Shown: positions 34,709 through 43,585, numbered from the stretch's first letter. The stretch: DNA of 49,198 bases from an uncultured Ruminococcus sp. (GCA_946494335.1 CAMMBV010000025.1:1-49198); one strand, 5' to 3'. The notes: generated by a model from the letters alone, not told the origin. Numbers and translations: made by a program.

Positions 34709-34956
34709 TAATCCTTCAGAACCAGTTCGGTGATACCTTCATTCCATCCGTCTTCTACCCGTATGATTTTGGGATGTGTTTCCGGCTGATAATCGTCGTA
34801 AATCATATCACGAATATCGGTGCCATTATCCGTGCCGTGAACCAGACGCAGACGAAAAATGTCGGAGGAGGCTTTTTCAAGCTCCTGATTAATGGTCTGT
34901 CTGACTTCTTCCGGCTGCATGCCTTTCAGATACAGTTCAATAATGCCTTGTGACAT
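34705..34956 (-). CDS. Smr-domain-like small protein
   Basis: An 83-residue protein resembling a single Smr domain (the MutS2 C-terminal nuclease-type fold). It contains LYLKGMQPEEVRQTINQEL in place of LDLHGxxxxEA, the LRLVHGTDNGTDIRDMI strand-loop like HGKGxGxLR, and a closing GWNEGITELVL. The central His-Gly is kept but the leading Asp-Leu-His is changed to Tyr-Leu-Lys, so nuclease activity is uncertain. ATG 34956 has GGGGAGGTG upstream. On the minus strand TATAAT preceded by TGG (34995-35000) is its likely -10. Confidence 0.65.
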   Translation of the reverse strand: MSQGIIELYLKGMQPEEVRQTINQELEKASSDIFRLRLVHGTDNGTDIRDMIYDDYQPETHPKIIRVEDGWNEGITELVLKDY

Positions 34957-35065
34957 AATATACACCTCCCCTGAAGCTTATTTACTATAGGGGTATTATA
35001 CCATTATATTGTGAAAATTGCATCTGTTTTCCTGATAAATTTCTTCAACTTTTCAAAAAATTCTT

Positions 35066-36505
35066 TTAATTCCGTTTCCAGGTGGCGGGCGTAAACAGAA
35101 TCAACAGAGGAAAGAGTTCCAGTCTGCCTGCTAGCATATCGAATATCAGGATGCATTTTGAAAATGGAGAGAACAGCTGGAAGTTTTCCACCGGTCCCAC
35201 CAGATCAAGACCCGGGCCGATATTGTTGAGTGTGGCCGCAACTGCGGAAAAGTTTGTGGTAAAGCTGTAATTGTCCAGTCCGATCAGCAGGATGGAAAAT
35301 GCCATAATCACCATATAGGCGATCAGGAAAATATTTATGGACCGTACAGTTTCATGGGCCACCGGCCGGCCGTCCATTTTGATTTTCTTAATGCTGCGCG
35401 GATGAGAAAAGGAAAATAACTCTTTCTTCACGGTTTTCAGCATGATTAAAAGGCGTGAAACCTTAATGCCGCCCCCGGTGCTTCCCGCACAGGCGCCCAC
35501 AAACATCAGAAGTATGAGCAGTGTCTTTGACAGCTGGGGCCAGAGGTTAAAGTCTGTCGTGGCGTATCCCGTGGTGGTTATGATGGAGCCTACCTGGAAT
35601 GCCGCGTGGCGCAGCGCCTCCCACAGTGTGGAAAATGAATCGTGAATATTCCAGGTCATGATAAGGATGGATGCTGCGATAATTGCCAGGTATGCTCTTA
35701 CCTCCTCCGAGCGGAATGCCGAGCGGAATTTTCTGCGCAGAAGCAGAAAATAAATATTAAAGTTGACTCCGAAAACAATCATAAAAACAGTTACAATAAC
35801 CTGCAGATGGGGAGCATAACCGGCCATACTGTCGTTTTTGATGCCGAATCCGCCGGTTCCCGCCGCACCGAAGGAAATACAGAAAGCGTCAAACAAAGGC
35901 ATTCCTCCTATCAGCAGAAGGATGATCTGAATGACGGTGAGCAGGGTATAAATGCCATACAGGATCATGGCGGTATCCCGGACTCTGGGAACAAGTTTTT
36001 CCACGGAAGGACCGGGGCTTTCCGCCCGCATCAGGTACATCCTCTGTCCGCCTGCCATAGGCAGGACAGCCAGGATAAATACCAGTACACCCATACCTCC
36101 GATCCAGTGAGTAAAGCTTCTCCAGAATAAAATACAGTGGGAGAGTGCTTCCACGTCTGTCAGTATGCTGGAGCCGGTGGTTGTAAATCCGGAAACAGAC
36201 TCAAACAGCGCTTCTATAACATTTGGAATCTCTCCGCTGATGACAAATGGAAGAGCTCCGAAAACACTGAGCAGAATCCAGCTTAAGGATACGGAGATAA
36301 ATCCCTCTTTCAGATAGAAAACTGTGCTGGCAGGTTTTTTGTGGCTTAAAAGGAAACCAAAGGCCATACAGAGCAGTATGGCAATGACGAAAGACAGGCC
36401 GGAGGCTTCACGGTAAATGACAGCCACCAGGCAGGGAAGAAGCATAAGAACTCCTTCCAGTTTTAAAACGCTTCCTAAAATATAACGTATAATCGATCTG
36501 TTCAT
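35066..36505 (-). CDS. trkH: Trk/Ktr-type potassium uptake membrane subunit
   Basis: A 479-residue protein with about 11 membrane segments arranged as four pore-loop repeats. Selectivity-filter loops can be placed at SVSGFTTTGSSI (first), AAGTGGFG (second), TTGYATTDF (third) and NNIGPGLDLVG (fourth), all with the filter Gly. It begins 3 bases after the trkA stop, so the two genes are one operon. It imports K+ under control of the TrkA ring. No strong terminator is seen after it. Confidence 0.95.
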   Translation of the reverse strand: MNRSIIRYILGSVLKLEGVLMLLPCLVAVIYREASGLSFVIAILLCMAFGFLLSHKKPASTVFYLKEGFISVSLSWILLSVFGALPFVISGEIPNVIEALFESVSGFTTTGSSILTDVEALSHCILFWRSFTHWIGGMGVLVFILAVLPMAGGQRMYLMRAESPGPSVEKLVPRVRDTAMILYGIYTLLTVIQIILLLIGGMPLFDAFCISFGAAGTGGFGIKNDSMAGYAPHLQVIVTVFMIVFGVNFNIYFLLLRRKFRSAFRSEEVRAYLAIIAASILIMTWNIHDSFSTLWEALRHAAFQVGSIITTTGYATTDFNLWPQLSKTLLILLMFVGACAGSTGGGIKVSRLLIMLKTVKKELFSFSHPRSIKKIKMDGRPVAHETVRSINIFLIAYMVIMAFSILLIGLDNYSFTTNFSAVAATLNNIGPGLDLVGPVENFQLFSPFSKCILIFDMLAGRLELFPLLILFTPATWKRN

Positions 36506-36508
36506 AGC

Positions 36509-37879
36509 TTATCTTCCTGAGGTATCAAGTATATCCTGGGCGTCCATCAGACCCAGAATGGTTGTGACAACAATTATGGTATCGCCGGGCAGAATCATAT
36601 CCTGGCCGCTGGGAATAATTATACGGTTTTCCCGGACGATACAGCTGATCAGCAGATTTTTTCTGAGATTCATTTTTTCCAGTGGAACGCCTGTGATCCG
36701 GGATTCCCTTTGAATGTTGAATTCCAGCGCTTCCACCCGGTCGTCGAAGAGACGATAAAGAGTCTCGATATTGCTGCCGATGGAATTCTGGGTAGCCCGC
36801 ACATACTGCAGAATCTTCTCAGAAGTCAGATGGCGGGGGTAAACTACGCTGTCCAGATCCAGATTGTGAATAACCTCATTTAGCTGAAGCCGGTTTATTT
36901 TAGTAATAACTTTTGATTTTACTTTCTTTTTGGCGAAGAGAGACAGAAGGATATTCTCTTCATCGAAATTGGTGAGAGCGACGAAGGCATCCATCTGTCC
37001 GATACGTTCCTCATAGAGAAGATCTTCGTCACTGCCGTCTCCGTTTACAATGACGGCTTCCGGCAGAAGCATACTCAGTTCCTCACATCGTTTTGTGTTG
37101 CTCTCTATGATTTTGACGGAAATGCCAAGTCTTAAGAGCATGTTGGCCAGATAAAGAGAAATTCTTCCGCCTCCGATCAGCATGGCGCTTTTTACCCGGT
37201 TTGATTTGATACGGAGCCTTTTGAAAAACTCTACCGCGTTTTTCCGGGATGAAATAAGAGAAACCACATCGGAAGCCTGCAGCACAAAATCACCGGAGGG
37301 GATGATAACTTCATTGTTTCGTTCCACCGCACAGATCAGCAGCTCGTTGACCAGATTAGTCGGCAGGTCTTTGAGCGCCATCTGGTCCAGTATGGAACCT
37401 TCGCGAATACGGAAACGGAGCATTTCCGCCCGGCCTTTGGAAAAAGTTTCAATGGAAAGAGCGTTGGGGAAGCACAAAAGCTGTGAGATAGCTGTAGCTG
37501 CCGTATACTCCGGATTGATAATCATGGACAACCCCAGTTCTTTCAGCAAAAATCCCTGTTCCTGGCTGTATATGGGGTTGCGGACACGGGCGATAGTATG
37601 GCATTTACCGGCCTTTCTTGCCACGACACAACAAAGAAGATTCAGTTCGTCGGATTCTGTGACGGCAATCAGCAGATCTGCATCTTCGATACCGGCTTCC
37701 GCCAGTGTATTGTAGCTGGCGCAGTTTCCGGTGATCCCCATAACATCGTAAGAAGAGACCATCCTGTTTACGATGGCCCCGTCTGTGTCAATTACGCAGA
37801 TATCAATGTCTTCTTCCTGACTGAGCTGAGCGGTCAGGATGGTGCCCACCTTACCGCAGCCTGCAATAATAATATTCAT
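36509..37879 (-). CDS. trkA: Trk system potassium regulatory subunit (two RCK domains)
   Basis: A 456-residue cytosolic protein with two RCK_N-RCK_C units. The first begins MNIIIAGCGKVGTILTAQL, with the NAD-binding GxGxxG pattern, and the second near residue 232 with AMLIGGGRISLYLANML. TrkA_C segments occur at about 145-225 and 375-456. It gates TrkH in response to nucleotides. The ATG has AGGAAAA upstream. It is first in the trkA-trkH operon. Confidence 0.95.
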   Translation of the reverse strand: MNIIIAGCGKVGTILTAQLSQEEDIDICVIDTDGAIVNRMVSSYDVMGITGNCASYNTLAEAGIEDADLLIAVTESDELNLLCCVVARKAGKCHTIARVRNPIYSQEQGFLLKELGLSMIINPEYTAATAISQLLCFPNALSIETFSKGRAEMLRFRIREGSILDQMALKDLPTNLVNELLICAVERNNEVIIPSGDFVLQASDVVSLISSRKNAVEFFKRLRIKSNRVKSAMLIGGGRISLYLANMLLRLGISVKIIESNTKRCEELSMLLPEAVIVNGDGSDEDLLYEERIGQMDAFVALTNFDEENILLSLFAKKKVKSKVITKINRLQLNEVIHNLDLDSVVYPRHLTSEKILQYVRATQNSIGSNIETLYRLFDDRVEALEFNIQRESRITGVPLEKMNLRKNLLISCIVRENRIIIPSGQDMILPGDTIIVVTTILGLMDAQDILDTSGR

Positions 37880-37924
37880 ATCGTTTTCCTGTTCTTTTTC
37901 TTAAATGGTATAGTTGTACTTTTC

Positions 37925-37952
37925 ATTATAGCACCTTCGGCGGAACAGGCAA
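37925..37952 (-). promoter_or_regulatory. Promoter of trkA-trkH
   Basis: On the minus strand TTGCCT (37947-37952), a 16-base spacer and TATAAT (37925-37930), with TGC immediately before the -10 (extended -10). Confidence 0.75.
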
Positions 37953-38002
37953 TAACTATTTAATAAAGAATGAAAAAAGATGAAAGTTTTTCATCCGGAA
38001 GA

Positions 38003-38047
38003 AACGAAAAAGGCAGGCTGTATAAAAACAGCGCTGCCTTTTCGTTT
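38003..38047. terminator. Terminator-like hairpin between trkA and the coat genes
   Basis: AACGAAAA, GGCAG and CTGT pair with ACAG, CTGCC and TTTTCGTT around an A-rich loop. It is flanked by T on the plus side and A on the other, so it can serve the minus-strand coat operon. The rest of the 302-base gap (37880-38181) holds the trkA promoter and a second symmetric hairpin, TTTTCTCT/AGAGAAAA (38126-38133 with 38156-38163), without a T tract. Confidence 0.7.
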
Positions 38048-38181
38048 TAATGAGGGGGGAGATAGTGAGTGGTTAATCAACTATCCGTAATCTATAATAA
38101 CGAAAAAATGTGAGGAAGTTGTGTTTTTTCTCTGAAAGAAATATGAAATTTCTAAAGAGAAAATGAAAAAAATTCAGATAA

Positions 38182-38439
38182 CTACTGCATTGACGGCTGT
38201 GACAGCACGGATTTCACATGGTCGATTTCCTGCTGAGTAGCCATTGCGGCAGGCACGTAGTAACTGTGCTGCCGGGCGGTCTGATACAGCTTTTCCTGAG
38301 ACATTTCGCATTCATTGCGGAACTGTTTCAGAGTCTGCTTCAGCTGCGGGTTTTCTGTCTGGGTGATATAATCCTCGAAAGTGCGCAGTTCTCCGTTGAT
38401 GCCCATCAGGGCGTCCACTACCATGGCTTTTTCATTCAT
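38182..38439 (-). CDS. CotF-like spore coat protein
   Basis: An 85-residue helical protein. NEKAMVVDALMGINGELRTFEDYITQTENPQLKQTL, read as two ferritin-like helices, and the Tyr/Gln-rich ending (HSYYVPAAMATQQEIDHVKS) match the small coat-F-type proteins of clostridial spores. It is the second gene of a two-gene minus-strand unit; 17 bases separate it from the first. Regulation by a mother-cell sigma factor is inferred from the promoter of the pair. Confidence 0.8.
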   Translation of the reverse strand: MNEKAMVVDALMGINGELRTFEDYITQTENPQLKQTLKQFRNECEMSQEKLYQTARQHSYYVPAAMATQQEIDHVKSVLSQPSMQ

Positions 38440-38456
38440 GATCCGATCCTCCTTTC

Positions 38457-38639
38457 TTATAAAAACTGCATCAGTTCCTGGCGGTGTTTCCAGGCGGAAT
38501 CCGCCGCTTCCTGGAATAACTGTTTTACATCGGGGGACTGGGCCTGTTCGGCGTAAGTCGTCATCTTACAGTGACTGGTTTCATAGCTTCCGATGAGATG
38601 GCGAAGATTCTGAAGATCCAAAACGGAAAGTTCTGTCAT
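38457..38639 (-). CDS. Small coat-associated protein, 60 residues
   Basis: Starts MTELSVLDLQNLRHLIGSYETS and ends HRQELMQFL, a two-helix ferritin-like unit similar to the N-terminal part of CotF-type proteins. AGGAGGT is 5 bases before ATG 38639, and the longer frame further upstream has no support. It is encoded just before the larger CotF-like gene; the two may together make up what is one longer coat protein in other species. Confidence 0.75.
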   Translation of the reverse strand: MTELSVLDLQNLRHLIGSYETSHCKMTTYAEQAQSPDVKQLFQEAADSAWKHRQELMQFL

Positions 38640-38673
38640 AACATACCTCCTGTGATATAATTTTTTTACCCGG

Positions 38674-38703
38674 TTAGTATGTGAAAAAAGCGAAATAATA
38701 TAC
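38674..38703 (-). promoter_or_regulatory. Sigma-E-like sporulation promoter of the coat genes
   Basis: On the minus strand GTATATT (38697-38703), a 15-base spacer and CATACTAA (38674-38681) closely follow the sigma-E pattern (ATATT, 14-15 bases, CATACA-T). It lies about 35 bases before the 60-residue gene. Confidence 0.65.
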
Positions 38704-38709
38704 AAAAGG

Positions 38710-38739
38710 TTGCCACTGTGTTTCTTCCTGTGGTACCAT
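38710..38739 (+). promoter_or_regulatory. Promoter of the C_GCAxxG_C_C gene
   Basis: TTGCCA (38710-38715), an 18-base spacer and TACCAT (38734-38739) preceded by TGG. Moderate match; divergent from the coat promoter. Confidence 0.45.
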
Positions 38740-38768
38740 ATTTTAAAAAAATAACGGAGGATAAGCAA

Positions 38769-39176
38769 ATGGAGACACGGGCAGAAAAAACCATTGAAAA
38801 AAGAAACCAGGGGTATAACTGTGCGCAGGCAGTAGCCTGTACCTACTGTGATCTGGTGGGAATGGATGAAGAAACCATGTTTAAGGTGACGGAAGGGTTC
38901 GGTTCCGGAATGGCCAATATGCACGGAACATGCGGAGCGGTTTCCGGAGCCTGCGCTTTAGCGGGTATGAAAGTAAGCAGCGGAAATCTGCAGTCACCCG
39001 ACAGCAAAGGAGAGACTTACAAGTTTGTTAAAAAAATCGTAGAAGAATTTGAACAGCAGAACGGTTCTGTAATCTGTAAAGATTTAAAAGGTGTGGAGAC
39101 GGGAAAAGTTTTGCGTTCCTGCCCGGACTGCATCAAAGATGCAGCCCGCATTGCAGAAAAAGTTCTTTTCGATTAA
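38769..39176 (+). CDS. C_GCAxxG_C_C family putative redox-active protein
   Basis: A 135-residue protein with the family Cys pattern: Cys18 in GYNCAQAV, Cys55 and Cys62 in HGTCGAVSGACALAG, Cys103 in VICKDL, and Cys118/Cys121 in SCPDC. Members are thought to bind metal or Fe-S clusters or to undergo thiol redox, and are frequent in anaerobes. ATG 38769 is chosen because GGAGG (38756-38760) precedes it; the frame opens earlier but without a site. Its stop overlaps that of the convergent DUF2284 gene. Confidence 0.9.
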   Translation: METRAEKTIEKRNQGYNCAQAVACTYCDLVGMDEETMFKVTEGFGSGMANMHGTCGAVSGACALAGMKVSSGNLQSPDSKGETYKFVKKIVEEFEQQNGSVICKDLKGVETGKVLRSCPDCIKDAARIAEKVLFD

Positions 39177-39727
39177 GGAAGCAAAAGGCCGCATACCAGC
39201 ACAAAATGATGGGGAAGGCGGCCTTCTTCCACCCATTCCAGGTTAAGTCCCAGAAGTTTTTCGATGGTAAGACCCACGTTGCCGCCCAGAGATTCGATGG
39301 AATAACGCATCAGATCAGGATTGCGGCAGGAACCGCCGGTGGGTTTGGTGCAGCCGTCTTTGCAGAGACGGCAGCTTCCGGCGGAAAGGCTGATGCTTCC
39401 AGGATTCAGTTTCTCAGCGCGGTACAGTTCGTCGCTGAGTTTTTTCTTTTCAGGAAGCAGAACCTGATCCAGAATTTCCTGGATTTCCTGCTGGGTGTAG
39501 GAACGGGACAGCAGCTCCTCGTCAAATGTGATCTTCACGGCCAGAAGCTGGAAGGTCTGATAGCGGTTCCAGTATTTTATCACGTCGAAATCGTAGGAAG
39601 GGCAGGCCCAGACCCTGTCATAGTTGGGACAGGCTTTGCACGCCTCCAGGAAAGTGGGAACATCCACAAATTGTTCCACGTATTCCGGGACAGATATGGT
39701 TGCTTCGTGTCGTGTTGTTGTGTACAT
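39173..39727 (-). CDS. DUF2284 family predicted metal-binding protein
   Basis: A 184-residue Cys-rich protein. Conserved parts are CKACPNYDRVWACPSYDFD near the N terminus, and CRLCKDGCTKPTGGSCRNPDLMRYSIES followed by the GGNVGLTIEKL helix. The clustered Cys suggest an Fe-S or zinc site; the function is unknown. ATG 39727 has GGAGGTG upstream. It follows tenA by 49 bases on the same strand and is probably cotranscribed with it. Confidence 0.88.
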   Translation of the reverse strand: MYTTTRHEATISVPEYVEQFVDVPTFLEACKACPNYDRVWACPSYDFDVIKYWNRYQTFQLLAVKITFDEELLSRSYTQQEIQEILDQVLLPEKKKLSDELYRAEKLNPGSISLSAGSCRLCKDGCTKPTGGSCRNPDLMRYSIESLGGNVGLTIEKLLGLNLEWVEEGRLPHHFVLVCGLLLP

Positions 39728-39776
39728 GTGCAGCACCTCCAGATGTAATAAAATTTCCTGCATATTTTTGTATATG

Positions 39777-40448
39777 TCAGGGTAGATAAAGCTCTCCCTG
39801 TTTCCAGGCCATTTCCCAGAACTGATATTCATACTTGCTGCAGTTGACAATGATCTGATCCAGATTCAGAAGCTTTTCTTCGGAATATCCTTCTGAAAAG
39901 CGGTCCACCAGGTCAATCATTACATCGTTGCAGTCCCGGAATCCCTGACTGGTATAGGTATTAATCCAGCTGCCGTAAAAAGGATGATCCTTACTTCCGG
40001 GAATTTCTTCCATATGGTCGCCGATCAGCTTGTAGCTCCAGGAGCAGGCCAGAACGGCGGTGGCAAGTTCTGCCATGCCTTCTTTAAGTGCGATGGAGAT
40101 CATATAATTGGTGTAGGATTCATTATTCAGACACATAGGCGTCTGATCGATCATTTCCCTTGTAATTCCCAGCTGCTTCAGATAGCTCTGGTGTACGGCG
40201 TTTTCCGTATCCAGGGTGGCTGTAATCAGATCGGAAAACAGCCGCATATCCGATTCTGATGAAGATTTTACCACACCCATGGCAAATACTTTTGCGTACT
40301 GCATCAGATATTTGTGATCCTGAATCATATAATACTGAAATTTTTCAACAGGAAGGGTTCCGTCACCGATTCCGCTGACGAATGGGTGACTGTAATAGCT
40401 TTCCCAGATGGGAAGAGCCTTTTTTAACAGACGTTCCGTAGTTTTCAT
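39777..40448 (-). CDS. tenA: TenA-family thiaminase II / aminopyrimidine aminohydrolase
   Basis: A 223-residue helical enzyme. Residues match the B. subtilis TenA active site by position: Asp44 (QDHKYL), Tyr112, Cys135 (ACSWSYK) and Glu207 (KYEYQFWEMAW). TenA salvages thiamine breakdown products by hydrolysing aminopyrimidines. ATG 40448 has AGAGGG 6 bases upstream and gives the Cys135 numbering; the frame extends further but lacks a site. No complete TPP riboswitch is visible upstream. Confidence 0.92.
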   Translation of the reverse strand: MKTTERLLKKALPIWESYYSHPFVSGIGDGTLPVEKFQYYMIQDHKYLMQYAKVFAMGVVKSSSESDMRLFSDLITATLDTENAVHQSYLKQLGITREMIDQTPMCLNNESYTNYMISIALKEGMAELATAVLACSWSYKLIGDHMEEIPGSKDHPFYGSWINTYTSQGFRDCNDVMIDLVDRFSEGYSEEKLLNLDQIIVNCSKYEYQFWEMAWKQGELYLP

Positions 40449-40542
40449 TTCATCCCTCTTTTCTTGTTCGTGGTCTTTGTTTTTATTTACATCCATCATA
40501 CCACATTTGTATAGATCTCAGAAACTTATTTTTCGTTACGCT

Positions 40543-40570
40543 TTGAAATTCCATTAAGCTGTGATAAAAT
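40543..40570 (+). promoter_or_regulatory. Promoter of the kinase cassette
   Basis: TTGAAA (40543-40548), a 16-base spacer and TAAAAT (40565-40570) preceded by TGA (extended -10). It lies 34 bases before the kinase start. Confidence 0.7.
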
Positions 40571-40603
40571 TTACCGTAGTAAAAAGTGAAATGGAGTGGG
40601 AAT

Positions 40604-42529
40604 ATGCTGCGGCGTGGGGAAATACTCAACAATACATATGAGGTGATGGAGGAAATCGGCCAGGGCGGCGCCGGAATCGTTTATCTGGCCTGGCATCTCC
40701 GTCTCCAGAAAAAGGTGGTTATTAAGAAAATAAAGGATGCGTTTGGCGGAAGAATCAGTGAGAGAAGGGAAGCGGATATTTTAAAGAGTCTGCATCATAA
40801 ATATCTTCCCCAGGTGTATGATTTTGTTCAGATGGGTGATTCTGTTTTTACGGTGATGGATTACATCGAAGGCTGGGATCTCCTGAAATATATCCAGAGG
40901 GGGCAGACCTTCAGCGAACGGCAGCTTCTGATCTGGATGCGGCAGCTGACGGAGGTGCTGGAATACCTGCACGGACAGAAGCCAGCCATCGTTCACAGTG
41001 ATATCAAGCCGTCCAATATTATGATCACACCCGAGGGGGACGTATGCCTGATTGATTTTAATGTCTCTTTTGGAGACGGCGGAACGCGCGGGATATCGGG
41101 GTACAGCCAAAGATACGCTTCCCCGGAGCAGATTTACAGAAGTCAGGTTATAAGAAAGGGAGGAGATCCCAGGACGGTGCCGGTGGACCGCCGGACTGAT
41201 ATCTTCAGCCTGGGAGCCAGTTTTTACCATGTGATGACGGGTTATCCGCCTGTGATGGACGGGGTGGCAGGCCGTCCTCTGTCAGAGTGGAGCGGACTGC
41301 CCTACAGCCGCTGGTTTCTTGGAGTCATTGACAAAGCGATGCAGGTCAATCCAAAGGACAGGTACCAGAGTGCATCGGAGCTTCTGGGAGATCTGCTGAA
41401 TATCCGCAAAAGAGATGCGGACTACAAAAGGGTCAGAGCGCAGGAAAAAGCGGTATATATTTCAGGAATCTTTTGTATACTTGCCGGGGTCATCTGCCTT
41501 TTCCTGGGGGGAAAACAGCTGAATCGGGAACACTTTCAGGACGAGTACCAGGCTCTGGAAGAGATGGCTCAGACGGATGATTATGATGCGGTAGTATCCA
41601 CAGGAGTAGATCTTTTGAATAATAAAAAATATTCTGGCGTATTGGAGGACAGTCAGGAGGAAAAGGGAAATATTCTGTACATGATCGCCAACTGCTATTT
41701 TGAGCAGGATGATTACAGCCAGGCTGTCCGGTTTTACCGGGAAGCTCTTGACTGCAGCGATGAGAATCCGGAATATTACCGGGATTACGGTATTGCGCTG
41801 GCCCGGCACGGTGACGTGGGGGAGGCCAAAGCGGCGCTGAATTCAGCCATTGAGCAGGGTCTGGGACAGAGTCAGATTTACCTTGTGCAGGCGGAGATCG
41901 CGCTGGCCCAGGATAATTACACGGAGGCTGTGAGCTTTTTTGGACAGGCCATTGACGGGACAGAGGATTCCTATGACAAATCGCGTGCATATCTGCTCTG
42001 TGCCAGAGCCTACAGGGCTATGGGAGATTACGGCCAGGAGATTACGCTGTTAAAAGAAGCCGAACAGCAGGCTGACAGCCGGTATCTTCCTTCCATATTG
42101 CGGGCCCTTGGAGCGGCCAGCACCAGATACGGCGCTCAGGCGGGAGAGAGCGAAAGGCAGACAAGCTATCAGGAAGCGCTGCGCTGTTATGAAACACTGG
42201 TTAATCTGCCTTCGCCCAGTTTCAACGATGAGATGAACCTGGCGGTGGTACGTCAGATTCTGGGAGATTATCAGGGGGCGCAGGCGCAGCTTCTTTCCAT
42301 GGAGCAGACGTATCCTGACGACTATCGGGTTTATATGAAGCTGGCCCTTCTGGAATGTGTGATTCAGGGGAATCTGAGTGAAAACGCCAGAAATTACAGC
42401 CAGGCTGACGCCTGGTATCAAAAGGCGGAGCAGTATTATGCGGGAGTGAGAAACAGCGGAAAGAGTGACGATGAGATGCAGGAGCTGGAAAATGTCATCC
42501 AGGAATTGAAAAACAAAGGATGGCTGTAG
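40604..42529 (+). CDS. Membrane Ser/Thr protein kinase with extracytoplasmic TPR repeats
   Basis: A 641-residue Hanks-type kinase. The kinase domain (about 12-268) has the Gly loop IGQGGAGIV, Lys41 (VVIKKI), Glu56, a catalytic loop HSDIKPSN (131-138) with HSD instead of HRD, and DFN (151-153) instead of DFG. The catalytic Asp133, Asn138 and Asp151 are kept, so it is probably active. A membrane helix (about 284-303) is followed by several TPR-like repeats (about 340-640) instead of PASTA domains. ATG 40604 is preferred over GTG 40586 because GGAG lies 7 bases upstream. It heads a cassette with a small membrane peptide, a PP2C phosphatase and a kinase-like protein. The targets are unknown. Confidence 0.93.
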   Translation: MLRRGEILNNTYEVMEEIGQGGAGIVYLAWHLRLQKKVVIKKIKDAFGGRISERREADILKSLHHKYLPQVYDFVQMGDSVFTVMDYIEGWDLLKYIQRGQTFSERQLLIWMRQLTEVLEYLHGQKPAIVHSDIKPSNIMITPEGDVCLIDFNVSFGDGGTRGISGYSQRYASPEQIYRSQVIRKGGDPRTVPVDRRTDIFSLGASFYHVMTGYPPVMDGVAGRPLSEWSGLPYSRWFLGVIDKAMQVNPKDRYQSASELLGDLLNIRKRDADYKRVRAQEKAVYISGIFCILAGVICLFLGGKQLNREHFQDEYQALEEMAQTDDYDAVVSTGVDLLNNKKYSGVLEDSQEEKGNILYMIANCYFEQDDYSQAVRFYREALDCSDENPEYYRDYGIALARHGDVGEAKAALNSAIEQGLGQSQIYLVQAEIALAQDNYTEAVSFFGQAIDGTEDSYDKSRAYLLCARAYRAMGDYGQEITLLKEAEQQADSRYLPSILRALGAASTRYGAQAGESERQTSYQEALRCYETLVNLPSPSFNDEMNLAVVRQILGDYQGAQAQLLSMEQTYPDDYRVYMKLALLECVIQGNLSENARNYSQADAWYQKAEQYYAGVRNSGKSDDEMQELENVIQELKNKGWL

Positions 42530-42551
42530 GAGTTTTACGGGAGGGAAGGAA

Positions 42552-42692
42552 ATGACATACGGTGAAATTCTTATGATATGCGGCGCAGGGCTTGCCGTAC
42601 TGGGGCTTTTAATCCTGGTGATCGGAGCGATTGTGATAAATGGAAAGAAAAAAAGTCTGAAACAGAAGCTGTATGATAAATACGGCTTGTAG
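42552..42692 (+). CDS. 46-residue single-pass membrane peptide
   Basis: Starts MTYGEILMICGAGLAVLGLL and continues as a hydrophobic helix to VIVI, then a Lys-rich tail ending KLYDKYGL. GGAAGGAA precedes the ATG. It lies between the kinase (22 bases) and phosphatase (35 bases) genes in the same direction. A real small gene is likely because of the ribosome site, composition and spacing. It may anchor or regulate the kinase-phosphatase pair; no family recognised. Confidence 0.7.
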   Translation: MTYGEILMICGAGLAVLGLLILVIGAIVINGKKKSLKQKLYDKYGL

Positions 42693-42727
42693 GAACAGGA
42701 CAAACGGGAACGAAGAGAGGCGCATAT

Positions 42728-43498
42728 ATGTATAGAATCATTGCATCCTGCATCAGCCATCGCGGCAGAGTGCGGGAAAACAACGAGGATAATCTGTATT
42801 TTGACGGAAAATACCTGGAAGAGAAACATCTGGGACTTGAGAGAGCGGTTACGATACACCGTGATACCGGACAGCTGCAGACCTTTGCTGTATTTGACGG
42901 CATGGGCGGCGAAAAGGACGGGGAGGTGGCCTCTTATCTGGCTGCCGTCCATCTGCGTCAGGAACTGAATCATCTGCCCGGGTGGCAGAAAACTCCAAGG
43001 GATTTTCTGGCGGATGTCTGCCGGAAGGTGAACCAGGCGATCTGTGATGAAGCAAGAAATCGAAAGGCAGAAGGGATGGGGACCACTGCCGCCATTCTCT
43101 GTTTCCAAGAGGAAGAAATGACAGTGTGCAATCTGGGAGACAGCCCGGTTTTTCTGCTGCGGGAGGGAGAGATGCTGCCTCTGCACGAGGAGCATACCAA
43201 TCGTCATTTCCTGGAAGAGCAGGGGATTACGGGGAGAAAGCCCTCTTTAACCCAGTGTCTGGGTATTGCACCGGAAGAGATGGCCATTCACCCTTACATT
43301 CACGAGGATGATCTGAAGGAGGGGGATCAGTATCTGATCTGCAGCGACGGTCTGACGGATATGGTTCCCAAAGAAGAGATCATGGAAATCCTGCAGGATA
43401 ATCTCACTCCGGGGGAATGTGTGGAGAAACTGCAGGAAAGGGCTCTGGAACAGGGCGGAAAAGACAACATCACGGTCATCCTGTGCAGAATCATCTGA
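42728..43498 (+). CDS. PP2C-type Ser/Thr protein phosphatase
   Basis: A 256-residue PPM phosphatase with all metal-binding motifs: RENNEDNLYF near the N terminus, FDGMGGEKDG (about 56-65), GMGTTAAIL, LGDSPVFLL, SDGLTDMV and the last KDNITVI. The predicted location is cytoplasmic. It would reverse the action of the neighbouring kinase on shared targets, as in PrkC/PrpC pairs. It is full length and shares the operon direction. Confidence 0.95.
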   Translation: MYRIIASCISHRGRVRENNEDNLYFDGKYLEEKHLGLERAVTIHRDTGQLQTFAVFDGMGGEKDGEVASYLAAVHLRQELNHLPGWQKTPRDFLADVCRKVNQAICDEARNRKAEGMGTTAAILCFQEEEMTVCNLGDSPVFLLREGEMLPLHEEHTNRHFLEEQGITGRKPSLTQCLGIAPEEMAIHPYIHEDDLKEGDQYLICSDGLTDMVPKEEIMEILQDNLTPGECVEKLQERALEQGGKDNITVILCRII

Positions 43499-43500
43499 TT

Positions 43501-43528
43501 TTGCATTTGGGCGGATTTATGGTATGAT
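43501..43528 (+). promoter_or_regulatory. Promoter of the kinase-like membrane protein gene
   Basis: TTGCAT (43501-43506), a 16-base spacer and TATGAT (43523-43528) preceded by TGG. It starts right after the phosphatase stop, so this gene can be transcribed separately from the cassette. Confidence 0.6.
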
Positions 43529-43585
43529 GGGGTATGACCTGAGGGGAGAAGTGAAATTTCAGGCGATTTTGAGGAGTGATTTAAA

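Noticed and set aside
40449-40530. Possible TPP riboswitch upstream of tenA because CTGAGA occurs on the minus strand
   Set aside because: The other conserved parts of the THI element, including the second CTGA-containing helix, are absent, so the hexamer is taken as chance.
42050-43207. Long minus-strand open frame of about 385 codons across the kinase end and phosphatase
   Set aside because: It lies antisense to two well-supported genes, has no ribosome site and resembles no protein family; it is a by-product of codon bias.
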